64,000 nucleotides of DNA from positions 1 through 64,000 of the forward strand of contig NZ_QMDV01000005.1 of the NCBI RefSeq assembly GCF_003284895.1, given 5' to 3'. Position numbers and translations under genes: made by a program. This DNA is from Pontibacter arcticus (GTDB lineage Bacteria > Bacteroidota > Bacteroidia > Cytophagales > Hymenobacteraceae). This document shows, one piece after another, positions 45,486 to 53,192 of the stretch (its first letter is position 1; the number at the start of each line of letters is the position of its first letter). The notes beneath the pieces are model-generated. The model was not told the DNA's origin. It made no database searches and was given only the letters and a program-made list of their open reading frames with translations.

Positions 45486-45519
45486 AAAAAAGCCGCCTTT
45501 TTAAAGAGGCGGCTTTTTT
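45486..45519 (-). terminator. Terminator of rng
   Basis: AAAAAAGCCGCCT/AGGCGGCTTTTTT stem (13 bp) with an 8-nt loop, 3 bp past the rng stop. Two independent terminators stand back to back between the convergent genes. Confidence 0.88.
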
Positions 45520-45522
45520 GTT

Positions 45523-47127
45523 CTATACGAGTTCTTCTTCCTTATCCTGAATAATCTCTATGTCAGAGTAAGCTGATCGGAGCTCAATTTCATCACCCCG
45601 GCTATCCATTACTTTAAAATCTGTAATGCCAAGCGAGGTATCTTTTACCAGTTTCACCCATTTAAAGTACTTAAAGAACCACTTCACCTGCTTTGATATA
45701 AGGCCTTTGGTGTAGTAGGCGTGTACAAATGGATGTAGGTAAACCATTAAACCACTGTGGTTATGGCTCGTCAGCAGGTCGTCTACCGCTGCATCTATTT
45801 CGTCGGTTACCAGAATACTGGCAGTAATTTTTCCGGTGCCGTTACAGGTAGGGCAAACTTCCCCGGTAATAATGTTTTGCTCTGGCCTTACACGCTGGCG
45901 CGTAATCTGCATCAGGCCAAACTTAGAGATAGGAAGAATGGTAGACTTGGATCGGTCTCTCCGCATTTCTTCTTTTACTACCTCAAATACTTTCTGGCGG
46001 TTCTCAGGCAACTTCATGTCAATGAAGTCGATAACGATAATACCACCGATATCCCGAAGGCGCAGCTGGCGTGCCACTTCACGGGCTGCCATCATGTTTA
46101 CATTAAGCGCTGTTGCCTCCTGGTCTGATTCTGTGTTTGATTTGTTTCCACTGTTTACATCTACTACATGCAGTGCTTCGGTATGCTCTATTACCAGGTA
46201 TCCGCCGCCCGGTATAGTTACTGTTTTGCCGAAAGCAGCTTTTAGCTGTTTCTCGATGTTAAAGTGTTCAAAGGTTTTGGTCTTACCGGTGTAATGCTTC
46301 AGAATTCTTAATTTTTCCGGGGCAATACTCTCGATGTATGTTCTGATCTCATCATAGAGCGGCGTATCGTCTACTACTATGTTGTCAAAACTTTCGTTCA
46401 GTAAATCTCTCAATATGGAAGAAGAACGGCCCAGTTCTCCTATAACTTTATCACATGGCTTGGCAACGCGCAGCGTCTTAAAACCATCTTCCCAGTTAGC
46501 CAGCATGTTACGCAGATCTCGATCGAGTTCTGCCACTTCACGCCCTTCAGCTACGGTCCTGATAATAACGCCGAAGTTTTCCGGTTTGATCGATGTGATC
46601 AACCGCTTCAGGCGTGTGCGTTCCTCTTTGCTGACAATTTTCTTGGATACACTTACCGTATTTGAAAACGGTACAAGCACCAGATAACGGCCAGCCAGCG
46701 AAAGCTCACAAGACAAGCGTGGGCCTTTTGTAGAGATAGGTTCTTTTACAATCTGAACTAATAGCTGTTGTCCTTTTTTCAGCACATCGGCTATTTTGCC
46801 CAGTTTATCTATCTCTGGCTCAAACTTACCCTGGTTAAGTTTAGGAGAAGCGTTCTTCTGTGTTTGAGCTGCTTTAACATATTTATTTAATGTCTTGAAA
46901 TTGGCTCCCAGATCATGGTAATGCAAAAAAGCATCTTTCTGGTAGCCAATATCAATAAAAGCAGCGTTTAGGCCTGGCATTACTTTCTTTACAGTTCCCA
47001 GAAAAATATCGCCTACAATGTAATTGGTATCTTTACGCTCGTAGTGGTATTCGACTAGTCTCTTATCCTGTAAGAGGGCAATGCGTTCTCCATCCTGAGT
47101 AGAATTGATAATTAGTTCGTTACTCAA
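45523..47127 (-). CDS. rng: Ribonuclease G / Rne-Rng family endoribonuclease
   Basis: 534 residues. N-terminal S1 RNA-binding domain (~36-130, VGDIFLGTVKKVMPGLNAAF and DAFLHYHDLG), then the catalytic core with metal-binding Asp in VVDVNSGNKS and GGIIVIDFIDM (~365-375). The zinc-link motif is CPTCNGTG (~425). It processes rRNA precursors and decays mRNA in the cytoplasm. The start is a TTG at 47127 (TTG AGT AAC GAA). No better in-frame start exists nearby and the SNELIINST opening is the family one. It lies downstream of the COX24-type, TPR and HU genes on the same strand. Confidence 0.93.
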   Translation of the reverse strand: MSNELIINSTQDGERIALLQDKRLVEYHYERKDTNYIVGDIFLGTVKKVMPGLNAAFIDIGYQKDAFLHYHDLGANFKTLNKYVKAAQTQKNASPKLNQGKFEPEIDKLGKIADVLKKGQQLLVQIVKEPISTKGPRLSCELSLAGRYLVLVPFSNTVSVSKKIVSKEERTRLKRLITSIKPENFGVIIRTVAEGREVAELDRDLRNMLANWEDGFKTLRVAKPCDKVIGELGRSSSILRDLLNESFDNIVVDDTPLYDEIRTYIESIAPEKLRILKHYTGKTKTFEHFNIEKQLKAAFGKTVTIPGGGYLVIEHTEALHVVDVNSGNKSNTESDQEATALNVNMMAAREVARQLRLRDIGGIIVIDFIDMKLPENRQKVFEVVKEEMRRDRSKSTILPISKFGLMQITRQRVRPEQNIITGEVCPTCNGTGKITASILVTDEIDAAVDDLLTSHNHSGLMVYLHPFVHAYYTKGLISKQVKWFFKYFKWVKLVKDTSLGITDFKVMDSRGDEIELRSAYSDIEIIQDKEEELV

Positions 47128-47165
47128 TTTCTCTCAAATGGTTAAATTAGATGTATAATACCAAA

Positions 47166-47191
47166 GCCCACTATTGCAAAGCAATGTGGGC
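47166..47191 (-). terminator. Hairpin between the COX24-type gene and rng
   Basis: GCCCAC and ATTGC pair with GTGGGC and GCAAT around AAA, with a one-base bulge. On the minus strand it is followed only by TTTGG. It could be a weak terminator or an attenuator in the rng leader. Confidence 0.5.
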
Positions 47192-47211
47192 CTCGTAACA
47201 CGCAGAAGAAA

Positions 47212-47301
47212 TTACTTCTTCTTATGTCTGTTTTTTCTTAAGCGCTTCTTTCTTTTGTGTGTAGCGATCTTATGTCTTTTTCTTTTCTTTCCGCAAGGCA
47301 T
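47212..47301 (-). CDS. COX24/AURKAIP1-domain mini protein (ribosomal, 29 residues)
   Basis: A 29-codon gene on the minus strand. The product is MPCGKKRKRHKIATHKRKKR followed by LRKNRHKKK. Nearly every residue is Lys, Arg or His. I recognise it as the Bacteroidota protein annotated with the AURKAIP1/COX24 domain, related to mitochondrial mS38 and mycobacterial bS22, so a small-subunit ribosomal role is expected. ATG start, TAA stop, 38 bp after the TPR gene and 84 bp before rng. Confidence 0.88.
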   Translation of the reverse strand: MPCGKKRKRHKIATHKRKKRLRKNRHKKK

Positions 47302-47339
47302 AATTTTGTGGTTTTATGAATGAATTGATTCTTTAAATT

Positions 47340-48221
47340 CTACTTTAGTTTTGCAAGGTACTCATCAACTGAAGCTGCCAGCGCCGGGTCATTGCTCATC
47401 GTTTTCACTTTGTTCAATAACGTCTTTGCTTCTTCTTCCTGTTCTGTCTCTGCTAAGGATATTGCCAGGTAAAACGTTCCTTCTACGTGTTTCGGGTTAA
47501 CCTCCACCAGTTTGCGGAAACGCTCTGCCGCTTTATCATACTGCCCCGACTGCACCGAAAGTATACCTAAGTTAAACAGTGCTTTCTGGTGATTTGGATT
47601 TGCTGTAATTACCTCACGCAGCAGTGTAATACCCTGCATCGGGTTGGTAGTAGAGATGTAGGTCATCGCTACGTTTGTTTTAGCATCCAGATCAGACGGG
47701 TTATTTTTAAGCACTTGCTCGTACATGTTACGCGCTTTTCCTCCCAGTTCGCCGGCACGCTCCTGCGTGGCCGCAAAAGTAAAAGCTTCGTAATACGCAT
47801 CAGCCGCTTTTTTGTAGCTTTTTTCGCCTGGTCGGGCATTAGCTGCAATCTCAAAATAAAACCCGGCACTGTCATACTTCTGAGCGGCAGCATAAGCATC
47901 GGCCAGCTCTGTTGCCAGACGGCTTTTAAACTGCGGATCAGTAGATTTCTTATACTTTGCACGGGCAGTTGCAAGCGTCATCAGCTGGTCTGGTGTTGCA
48001 GTAGCATGCACATCTGATGCTGTACCTGCGCCAGCAGTTGCTCCTGCTTCAGCGCCATGGTCGTGGCCATCATCTTCTGAGTGCCCTTCCGGTACAGCAG
48101 CTGCCTGGCCTGCTGCCATAGCGCTTTCGTCTTTCTTGTTTACAACTACTTTTGGTAAAAAGAATATGCCGGCCACCAATGCGACAGCTATAATAACAAT
48201 CAGAATTTGAGACCGTGACAT
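47340..48221 (-). CDS. Membrane-anchored TPR protein
   Basis: 293 residues. N-terminal membrane anchor (residues 5-25, ILIVIIAVALVAGIFFLP), then a ~50-residue linker with EGHSEDDGHDHGAEAGATAG (His- and acid-rich) and about four to five TPR repeats from ~95 on. Examples are YDSAGFYFEIAANARPGE, YEQVLKNNPSDLDAKTNVAM, HQKALFNLGILSVQSGQYD and AAERFRKLVEVNPKHVEG. The repeats face the periplasm if the anchor is a signal-anchor. It is a scaffold of unknown partners. This gene between HU and rng is a common Bacteroidota arrangement, in my recollection. Confidence 0.85.
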   Translation of the reverse strand: MSRSQILIVIIAVALVAGIFFLPKVVVNKKDESAMAAGQAAAVPEGHSEDDGHDHGAEAGATAGAGTASDVHATATPDQLMTLATARAKYKKSTDPQFKSRLATELADAYAAAQKYDSAGFYFEIAANARPGEKSYKKAADAYYEAFTFAATQERAGELGGKARNMYEQVLKNNPSDLDAKTNVAMTYISTTNPMQGITLLREVITANPNHQKALFNLGILSVQSGQYDKAAERFRKLVEVNPKHVEGTFYLAISLAETEQEEEAKTLLNKVKTMSNDPALAASVDEYLAKLK

Positions 48222-48287
48222 TCTTTTTACCTAAGTTGCTGTAAGTGAATAACTATTTTTTTCAGACCTGCAAAGATAAGCAAGAGA

Positions 48288-48593
48288 TTAGGAAAGTGCT
48301 AACTCTTTGATTTTTTTGCTGTTCTTAATCTTCTGAATGAACGTTTTAGAAGGCTTGAAACTTGGAATAAAGTGCTCGTCGATGATAATAGAGGTGTTTT
48401 TAGAAATGTTACGGGCTACTTTCTTCGCACGCTTCTTGTTCACAAAGCTACCAAAACCACGCACATAGATGTTGTTGCCGTCTGCCATAGAGTCCTTCAC
48501 CACTTTGAAGAATGCTTCAATGGTTGCCTGAACATCCGCTTTATCAATCCCTGTTTTATCAGCAATCTCTGATATTACTTCTGCTTTAGTCAC
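48288..48593 (-). CDS. HU/IHF family DNA-binding protein
   Basis: 101 residues. Classic HU fold: MTKAEVISEIADKTGIDKAD, then VKDSMADGNNIYVRGFGSFV (~33-52), the arm region with RNISKNTSIIIDEHFIPSFKPSKT (the proline is in the FIPSFKPS segment), and a Lys-rich tail. It bends and compacts DNA. The start is GTG at 48593 (GTG ACT AAA GCA). A promoter-like site is about 100 bp upstream. Divergent from mutY. Confidence 0.93.
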   Translation of the reverse strand: MTKAEVISEIADKTGIDKADVQATIEAFFKVVKDSMADGNNIYVRGFGSFVNKKRAKKVARNISKNTSIIIDEHFIPSFKPSKTFIQKIKNSKKIKELALS

Positions 48594-48685
48594 TTTTTTA
48601 GGTTTTTATAATTATAAACAATAATGAAATTCTAATACATTGATTAACAACACAAATACGCTTGTTTTGCTGTTTTTAAGGGGCA

Positions 48686-48715
48686 CAAAGGTAGTTTTAC
48701 TTTTTGATAAGTAAA
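48686..48715 (-). promoter_or_regulatory. Probable promoter of the HU gene
   Basis: Minus strand: TTT (48715-48713), 19 nt, TACCTTTG (48693-48686). The -7 box is the same as in the rRNA promoters. The -33 has TTT rather than TTG. Confidence 0.6.
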
Positions 48716-48873
48716 AGCTTTAGCATTAAATTATTAGGATATTTAAACGCGCTATTTTCTTTCTTCCCTTGCCCCTTGCCCGTCCGGAAATGATAACGCG
48801 AACCTAGTGTTAATATTTTAAACTAACTATACTTAAGCACCTATAAAACAAAGTATAAACATACTTGTTTGGT

Positions 48874-48881
48874 TATCTTTG
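48874..48881 (+). promoter_or_regulatory. -7 element TATCTTTG of mutY
   Basis: TATCTTTG followed by CG, 18 bp before the chosen ATG of mutY. No TTG is found 19-20 bp upstream. It lies inside the longer alternative ORF, supporting the start at 48899. Confidence 0.5.
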
Positions 48882-48898
48882 CGCTGTTTTGCTGCCCT

Positions 48899-49990
48899 AT
48901 GGAAACAACCTCCCCTGCTTTTTTTTCTGGTACCTTACTGAGCTGGTACGGCCGTCATAAACGTTCGCTGCCCTGGCGCGATACCATCAATCCATACTTT
49001 ATCTGGTTATCCGAAGTAATTTTGCAGCAAACGCGCGTTGCCCAGGGCCTGCCTTATTACCTGAAATTTACCGAGGCTTACCCTACCGTTCAGGACCTGG
49101 CTTCTGCACCCCAGGACGAAGTATTGCGGTTATGGCAGGGATTGGGTTATTACTCCAGGGCGCGCAACATGCACCACACGGCCCAGCAAATAGTAAATGA
49201 GTTTGGCGGGAAGTTTCCGGACAAGTATGCGGAGCTGCTACAACTCAAGGGCGTGGGGAGTTATACGGCGGCGGCTATTGCTTCTTTTGCTTTTAAGGAG
49301 CAGGTTGCCGTGTTAGACGGAAACGTGTTCAGGGTGCTGGCCCGTATTTTCGGCGTTGCAGATGATATTGCTTCGCCTGCCGCACGCAAGGTTTTCCAGA
49401 AGCTAGCAGATTCGCTTATTCCTGCCGATGAACCTGATACATTTAACCAGGCAATCATGGAGTTTGGCGCCATCCAGTGTACGCCCGTCATGCCTGATTG
49501 CATGTTTTGCCCGTTGCAGCAAAGCTGTTTTGCTTTTAACCACGGCATGGTGCAGGAACTCCCGGTAAAATCAAAAGCGAAAGCAGCCAGGCCACGTTTC
49601 TTTCATTACATTGTCTTAGAGCACGAGGGCCGGTTTTATATGCGCAGGAGACTGGAAGGCGATATCTGGCAAGGCCTGTACGATTTTTACCTCTACGAAA
49701 GTATGGATGGCCAGCTAGACGAAAAACAACTGCTGCACGACCTGCAGGCAGCCGGCGCAAGTATAGATACGGGCACACTTATACTTCCGCAAAAATCTTA
49801 TAAACATGTACTTAGCCATCAAAAAATAACCGCCTGGTTTTACCATCTTAAACTTAAATTACGTTTAACGGAGGAAGTACTGCAGGAGGCGCGATTAGTA
49901 GCTTTTACACCCCAGCAAATAGAAGAATTACCCAAGCCAGTACTTATAAATAACTATTTGAAAGATGCCGGAATTTTAGTATATTTATAG
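48899..49990 (+). CDS. mutY: A/G-specific adenine glycosylase
   Basis: 363 residues from ATG 48899 (METTSPAFFSGTLLSWYGRH). Removes A mispaired with 8-oxoG. The catalytic Glu39 is in LSEVILQQTRV, the HhH is LKGVGSYTAAAIASF (~112-126), Asp is in VLDGNVFRV, and the [4Fe-4S] ligands are C-x6-C-x2-C-x5-C (CTPVMPDCMFCPLQQSC). A C-terminal NUDIX-like domain (~235-350, with EHEGRFYMRRRLEGDIWQGL) recognises 8-oxoG. First gene of the mutY-ssb-gldE-gldD series. Confidence 0.96.
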   Translation: METTSPAFFSGTLLSWYGRHKRSLPWRDTINPYFIWLSEVILQQTRVAQGLPYYLKFTEAYPTVQDLASAPQDEVLRLWQGLGYYSRARNMHHTAQQIVNEFGGKFPDKYAELLQLKGVGSYTAAAIASFAFKEQVAVLDGNVFRVLARIFGVADDIASPAARKVFQKLADSLIPADEPDTFNQAIMEFGAIQCTPVMPDCMFCPLQQSCFAFNHGMVQELPVKSKAKAARPRFFHYIVLEHEGRFYMRRRLEGDIWQGLYDFYLYESMDGQLDEKQLLHDLQAAGASIDTGTLILPQKSYKHVLSHQKITAWFYHLKLKLRLTEEVLQEARLVAFTPQQIEELPKPVLINNYLKDAGILVYL

Positions 49991-50044
49991 GCTGAACTAA
50001 TCGTAATTTATCTGCATTATGTAGTTTAGTAAGCCATAATTCGC

Positions 50045-50064
50045 CTCCGGCTTGGTTGCCGGAG
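50045..50064 (+). other. Hairpin in the ssb 5' leader
   Basis: Perfect 7-bp stem CTCCGGC/GCCGGAG with a 6-nt loop, 35 bp before the ssb ATG. No T-run follows, so it is not a typical terminator. It could stabilise or regulate the ssb message. Confidence 0.55.
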
Positions 50065-50098
50065 TAGCACAAGTAACTTTTTATAAACAATTTCAGAC

Positions 50099-50554
50099 AT
50101 GGCAAGTGTAAACAAAGTAATTCTTTTAGGCAATCTGGGTAAAGATCCTGAAGTTCGTCACTTGGAAGGTGGTGTGGCTGTAGCCCGTTTCCCTATTGCA
50201 ACCTCCGAGTCTTTTAAAGACAAAGCAGGCAACAAACAGGAGCGCACCGAATGGCATAATATTGTGGTATGGCGCGGCCTGGCTGAGGTAGCTGAAAAGT
50301 ACCTCAAAAAAGGACAATCCGTGTATATCGAAGGTAAGATCAGAACGACATCTTACGAAAAAGACGGCCAGACAAGGTATAACACCGAGATTGTAGCCGA
50401 TAACATGACAATGCTGGGCGGCCGCAGCGAAAATGGCGGTGGTTCTTCAGATGTATCTTCAGCTAACAACAATTACGGCAGTAACCAGGCAGCTGCACCA
50501 AGCGGCAAAGGTTCTGCTTTTAGCAACGATGAGCCGGACGACCTGCCCTTCTAA
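50099..50554 (+). CDS. ssb: Single-stranded DNA-binding protein
   Basis: 151 residues. OB fold (1-110) opening MASVNKVILLGNLGKDPEVR, with WHNIVVWRGLAEVAEKYLKKG. A Gly/Ser/Asn-rich linker follows, and the acidic tip DEPDDLPF recruits repair and replication partners. Tetramer by family. It sits between mutY and gldE, as in many Bacteroidota. Confidence 0.97.
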   Translation: MASVNKVILLGNLGKDPEVRHLEGGVAVARFPIATSESFKDKAGNKQERTEWHNIVVWRGLAEVAEKYLKKGQSVYIEGKIRTTSYEKDGQTRYNTEIVADNMTMLGGRSENGGGSSDVSSANNNYGSNQAAAPSGKGSAFSNDEPDDLPF

Positions 50555-50580
50555 ATGATGTTTAACTTAATTAGTACATT

Positions 50581-51954
50581 TTGGAAAGTATAGATTCTGA
50601 CGGGGACCCCTTAAGTTATAGTTTACTACAACTTATTCAGAGCGCGTCCACGCAAATCAATCCTGACTTTATGGCTGCCCTTGCGGGCGGGCTCTTTTTA
50701 TTGCTGCTTTCTGCACTGGTTTCCGGTGCAGAAGCAGCTTTTTTTTCTGTTACAGACCAGCAGAAAGAAGCCCTGCAGCAAAGCCCCGGCAAACGTGAAA
50801 AAATCTTGGCTCAGCTATTGCAAAACCCCCGCAGGCTACTTCTAAATTTTCTGGTTATAAGAAACAGCATCCGGATAAGTATCATCATACTTGCTGTTTA
50901 CCTTACTTCCCTTCTTTTTGGCAGTTACGATTTTTCGTTGGGCATTATTGAGGCTACAGGGCTGCTTGTTGTGTTTTTGCTGCTGTTCTTTGGAGAGGTT
51001 CTTCCGAGAGCGTACGCACATAAAAACCCGTTGAAGTATGCATTGCGCTTTGCCCGCTTTATTCGTGTCTTAGCTATTATCACTAACCCGCCGGCCTCTT
51101 TGCTGCTGCGCCTGAATAGCTTTATAACGGGCCGGTACATGGTGCGGGGTTACAACCATACAATCCAGCACCTGCATCATAGCCTGGATATCGCACTTTC
51201 CAACGAGGATTCTTCGCCGGAAGAACGTAAACTTTTAAGAGGCGTTGTTAACTTCGGTTCTATTTCGGTGCGCCAGATCATGCGGCCCCGTGTAGATATT
51301 GTTGCTTTTAACACAGCCATGCGTCTGCCCGAACTGGTCCCTGAAATTATGAAATGGGGTTACTCACGTATACCGGTTTACAGCGAAAGCACCGATAAAA
51401 TCGAAGGTATACTTTATATCAAAGACCTGCTACCCTACTTAAACGAAGCACCAGATTTTAACTGGCAACAACTTATCCGGGCGCCGTTTTTTGTACCCGA
51501 TACCAGACGCATCGCCGATCTTTTCCAGGATTTCAAGGAAAAGCATGTACACATGGCCATTGTGCTGAGCGAGTACGGCACTACCACCGGTTTATTAACG
51601 CTCGAAGATATCATCGAAGAAATTGTGGGCGAGATAAATGATGAGTTTGATGATGACGATGGGCTTAACTATTCTCAACTCGACGAAAATACGTTTATCT
51701 TTGATGGCAAAACCTCCCTGCACGATTTCTGCAAAATAGTGGAGCTGCCTTTTGATGCGTTCAACGAAGTAAAAGGCGAGCACGAAACCGTAGCCGGACT
51801 TATACTTTCGCTGTTCTCACGCATACCAAGAGTAGGCGAAGAAATATCGTTCGGGCGTTACCATTTTACAGTCGAGTCGGCGGACCTAAAGCGCGTTAAA
51901 CGAATCAAGATCAATGTCTCCAGCAAAAAAGAACAGTACCAGAAGGTTAGTTAA
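50581..51954 (+). CDS. gldE: Gliding motility-associated protein GldE (CNNM/CBS)
   Basis: 457 residues from TTG 50581. The next ATG (50671) would remove the conserved [12 protein letters not shown] opening, so TTG is preferred. Four-helix DUF21/CNNM membrane domain (~30-200), two CBS domains (~215-340, with [13 protein letters not shown] and [18 protein letters not shown]), and a CorC_HlyC C-terminal domain. Related to magnesium-efflux CorC/CNNM proteins. GldE genetically interacts with GldD in Flavobacterium. It overlaps gldD by 41 bp. Confidence 0.92.
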   Translation: MESIDSDGDPLSYSLLQLIQSASTQINPDFMAALAGGLFLLLLSALVSGAEAAFFSVTDQQKEALQQSPGKREKILAQLLQNPRRLLLNFLVIRNSIRISIIILAVYLTSLLFGSYDFSLGIIEATGLLVVFLLLFFGEVLPRAYAHKNPLKYALRFARFIRVLAIITNPPASLLLRLNSFITGRYMVRGYNHTIQHLHHSLDIALSNEDSSPEERKLLRGVVNFGSISVRQIMRPRVDIVAFNTAMRLPELVPEIMKWGYSRIPVYSESTDKIEGILYIKDLLPYLNEAPDFNWQQLIRAPFFVPDTRRIADLFQDFKEKHVHMAIVLSEYGTTTGLLTLEDIIEEIVGEINDEFDDDDGLNYSQLDENTFIFDGKTSLHDFCKIVELPFDAFNEVKGEHETVAGLILSLFSRIPRVGEEISFGRYHFTVESADLKRVKRIKINVSSKKEQYQKVS

Positions 51955-52534
51955 TTTTTATACGTTAGTGATACTTGCGGTTGCTTCCTCGCTGGTTGCC
52001 TGTACCTCTGATTATACACCAAAACCGAAAGGCTATAACCGCATCGATCTGCCTTCGCAAACCTACCAGACGCTGCCACAGGAACATCCTTATACTTTTG
52101 AGTTTTCGGAGCACGCCAAAATTCGCCCGGATTCATCTAAAATCGCACAGCCGCATTGGATCAACATTCTCTACCCGTCGCTTGGAGCCAATGTGCAGCT
52201 AACGTATAAGGCGCTCGGCAACGAAGATAAGATGCTGAATGACCTGATCGAGGATGCCAGAAAGTTGACATCCAAGCACCAGATAAAAGCATACTCCATC
52301 GAAGAAACCGAGATCAGAACGCCGCAAGGCGATGTGGCTGCCATGTTTGAGCTACAGGGCGAAGTACCAAGCCAGTTCCAGTTTTACGTAACCGACTCTA
52401 CTACCCACTTTTTGCGCGGCGCTTTATACTTTAGAACTGCCACCCAAAACGATTCGCTTGCACCGGTTATTGAGTTTGTAAAGAAGGATATTGTGCATCT
52501 CCTGAATACACTGGAGTGGCGCGAGAAGAAATAG
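51914..52534 (+). CDS. gldD: Gliding motility lipoprotein GldD
   Basis: 206 residues. Lipobox SSLVAC (Cys30) after a basic N-terminus ([20 protein letters not shown]). The mature start [19 protein letters not shown] is the conserved GldD opening, and [21 protein letters not shown] is another block. It is an envelope lipoprotein needed for gliding/T9SS function. The ATG lies 41 bp inside gldE, so translation is probably coupled. Confidence 0.94.
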   Translation: MSPAKKNSTRRLVNFYTLVILAVASSLVACTSDYTPKPKGYNRIDLPSQTYQTLPQEHPYTFEFSEHAKIRPDSSKIAQPHWINILYPSLGANVQLTYKALGNEDKMLNDLIEDARKLTSKHQIKAYSIEETEIRTPQGDVAAMFELQGEVPSQFQFYVTDSTTHFLRGALYFRTATQNDSLAPVIEFVKKDIVHLLNTLEWREKK

Positions 52535-52635
52535 GAAAGCAATCTGAAAAGTATAAGTCATATTAAAATTCTCAATTTATACTTTTGTAAAGTATTCAAT
52601 TAATATCAACAGACTAAGCGAGTATTTAAGAGTTC

Positions 52636-53061
52636 ATGATTTTACGGATTCTACATCTTACCTATTATATCATCTATAACTATTATTTTGAAAATGGGAA
52701 GCGCAAAAATAACAGTCCAAGGCTAAAGGCCTTAACCATTTATACTTTTGTTTTTTGCGCTCAGATTGGCTTTGTCTATTTCATATCTAAAATCATAAAA
52801 GACCCTTACTTTTACAGTAATCATGAACCGGTTAATAAAATCTATTTCTATTTAGTAACAGTTCTAGCTGGTACACTATCTTATTTGTTTTTTGTAAAAG
52901 GAGGTAAATCAGCCGAGATTTATGATCATTACAAAGACAAATCCTGGGCGAATACAAGATTTGCCAAGATTTTAGGTTGGTTATATATCTTACTATCAAT
53001 TCTCTCACCTTTCCTTCTGATCATCATTCGGAATGCAGCGATAGGCCGCCATCTTATTTAA
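52636..53061 (+). CDS. Orphan integral membrane protein, unknown
   Basis: 141 residues with about three membrane segments (~34-53, 70-88, 112-130) and many Tyr, Ile, Phe and Lys. Start MILRILHLTYYIIYNYYFEN. It has no motif I recognise. Base composition is markedly more AT-rich than the flanking gldD and recG genes and it lacks the GC-rich wobble positions of its neighbours, so recent acquisition is plausible. It has its own terminator, and the 100-bp spacer from gldD is also AT-rich. Confidence 0.7.
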   Translation: MILRILHLTYYIIYNYYFENGKRKNNSPRLKALTIYTFVFCAQIGFVYFISKIIKDPYFYSNHEPVNKIYFYLVTVLAGTLSYLFFVKGGKSAEIYDHYKDKSWANTRFAKILGWLYILLSILSPFLLIIIRNAAIGRHLI

Positions 53062-53103
53062 AGATATCTTGCTGTTATTATCTTTTAACCGAAAACACAA
53101 ACT

Positions 53104-53142
53104 CAAAAGCCCCTGATATATACTTTGCTTCAGGGGCTTTTG
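53104..53142 (+). terminator. Terminator between the orphan membrane gene and recG
   Basis: Perfect 13-bp stem CAAAAGCCCCTGA/TCAGGGGCTTTTG with a 13-nt loop that contains TATACTTTG. Confidence 0.85.
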
Positions 53143-53192
53143 CTTATTTTTGTGTTTATACTTGCCACCACCACTAATAGCGCAAACAAACC

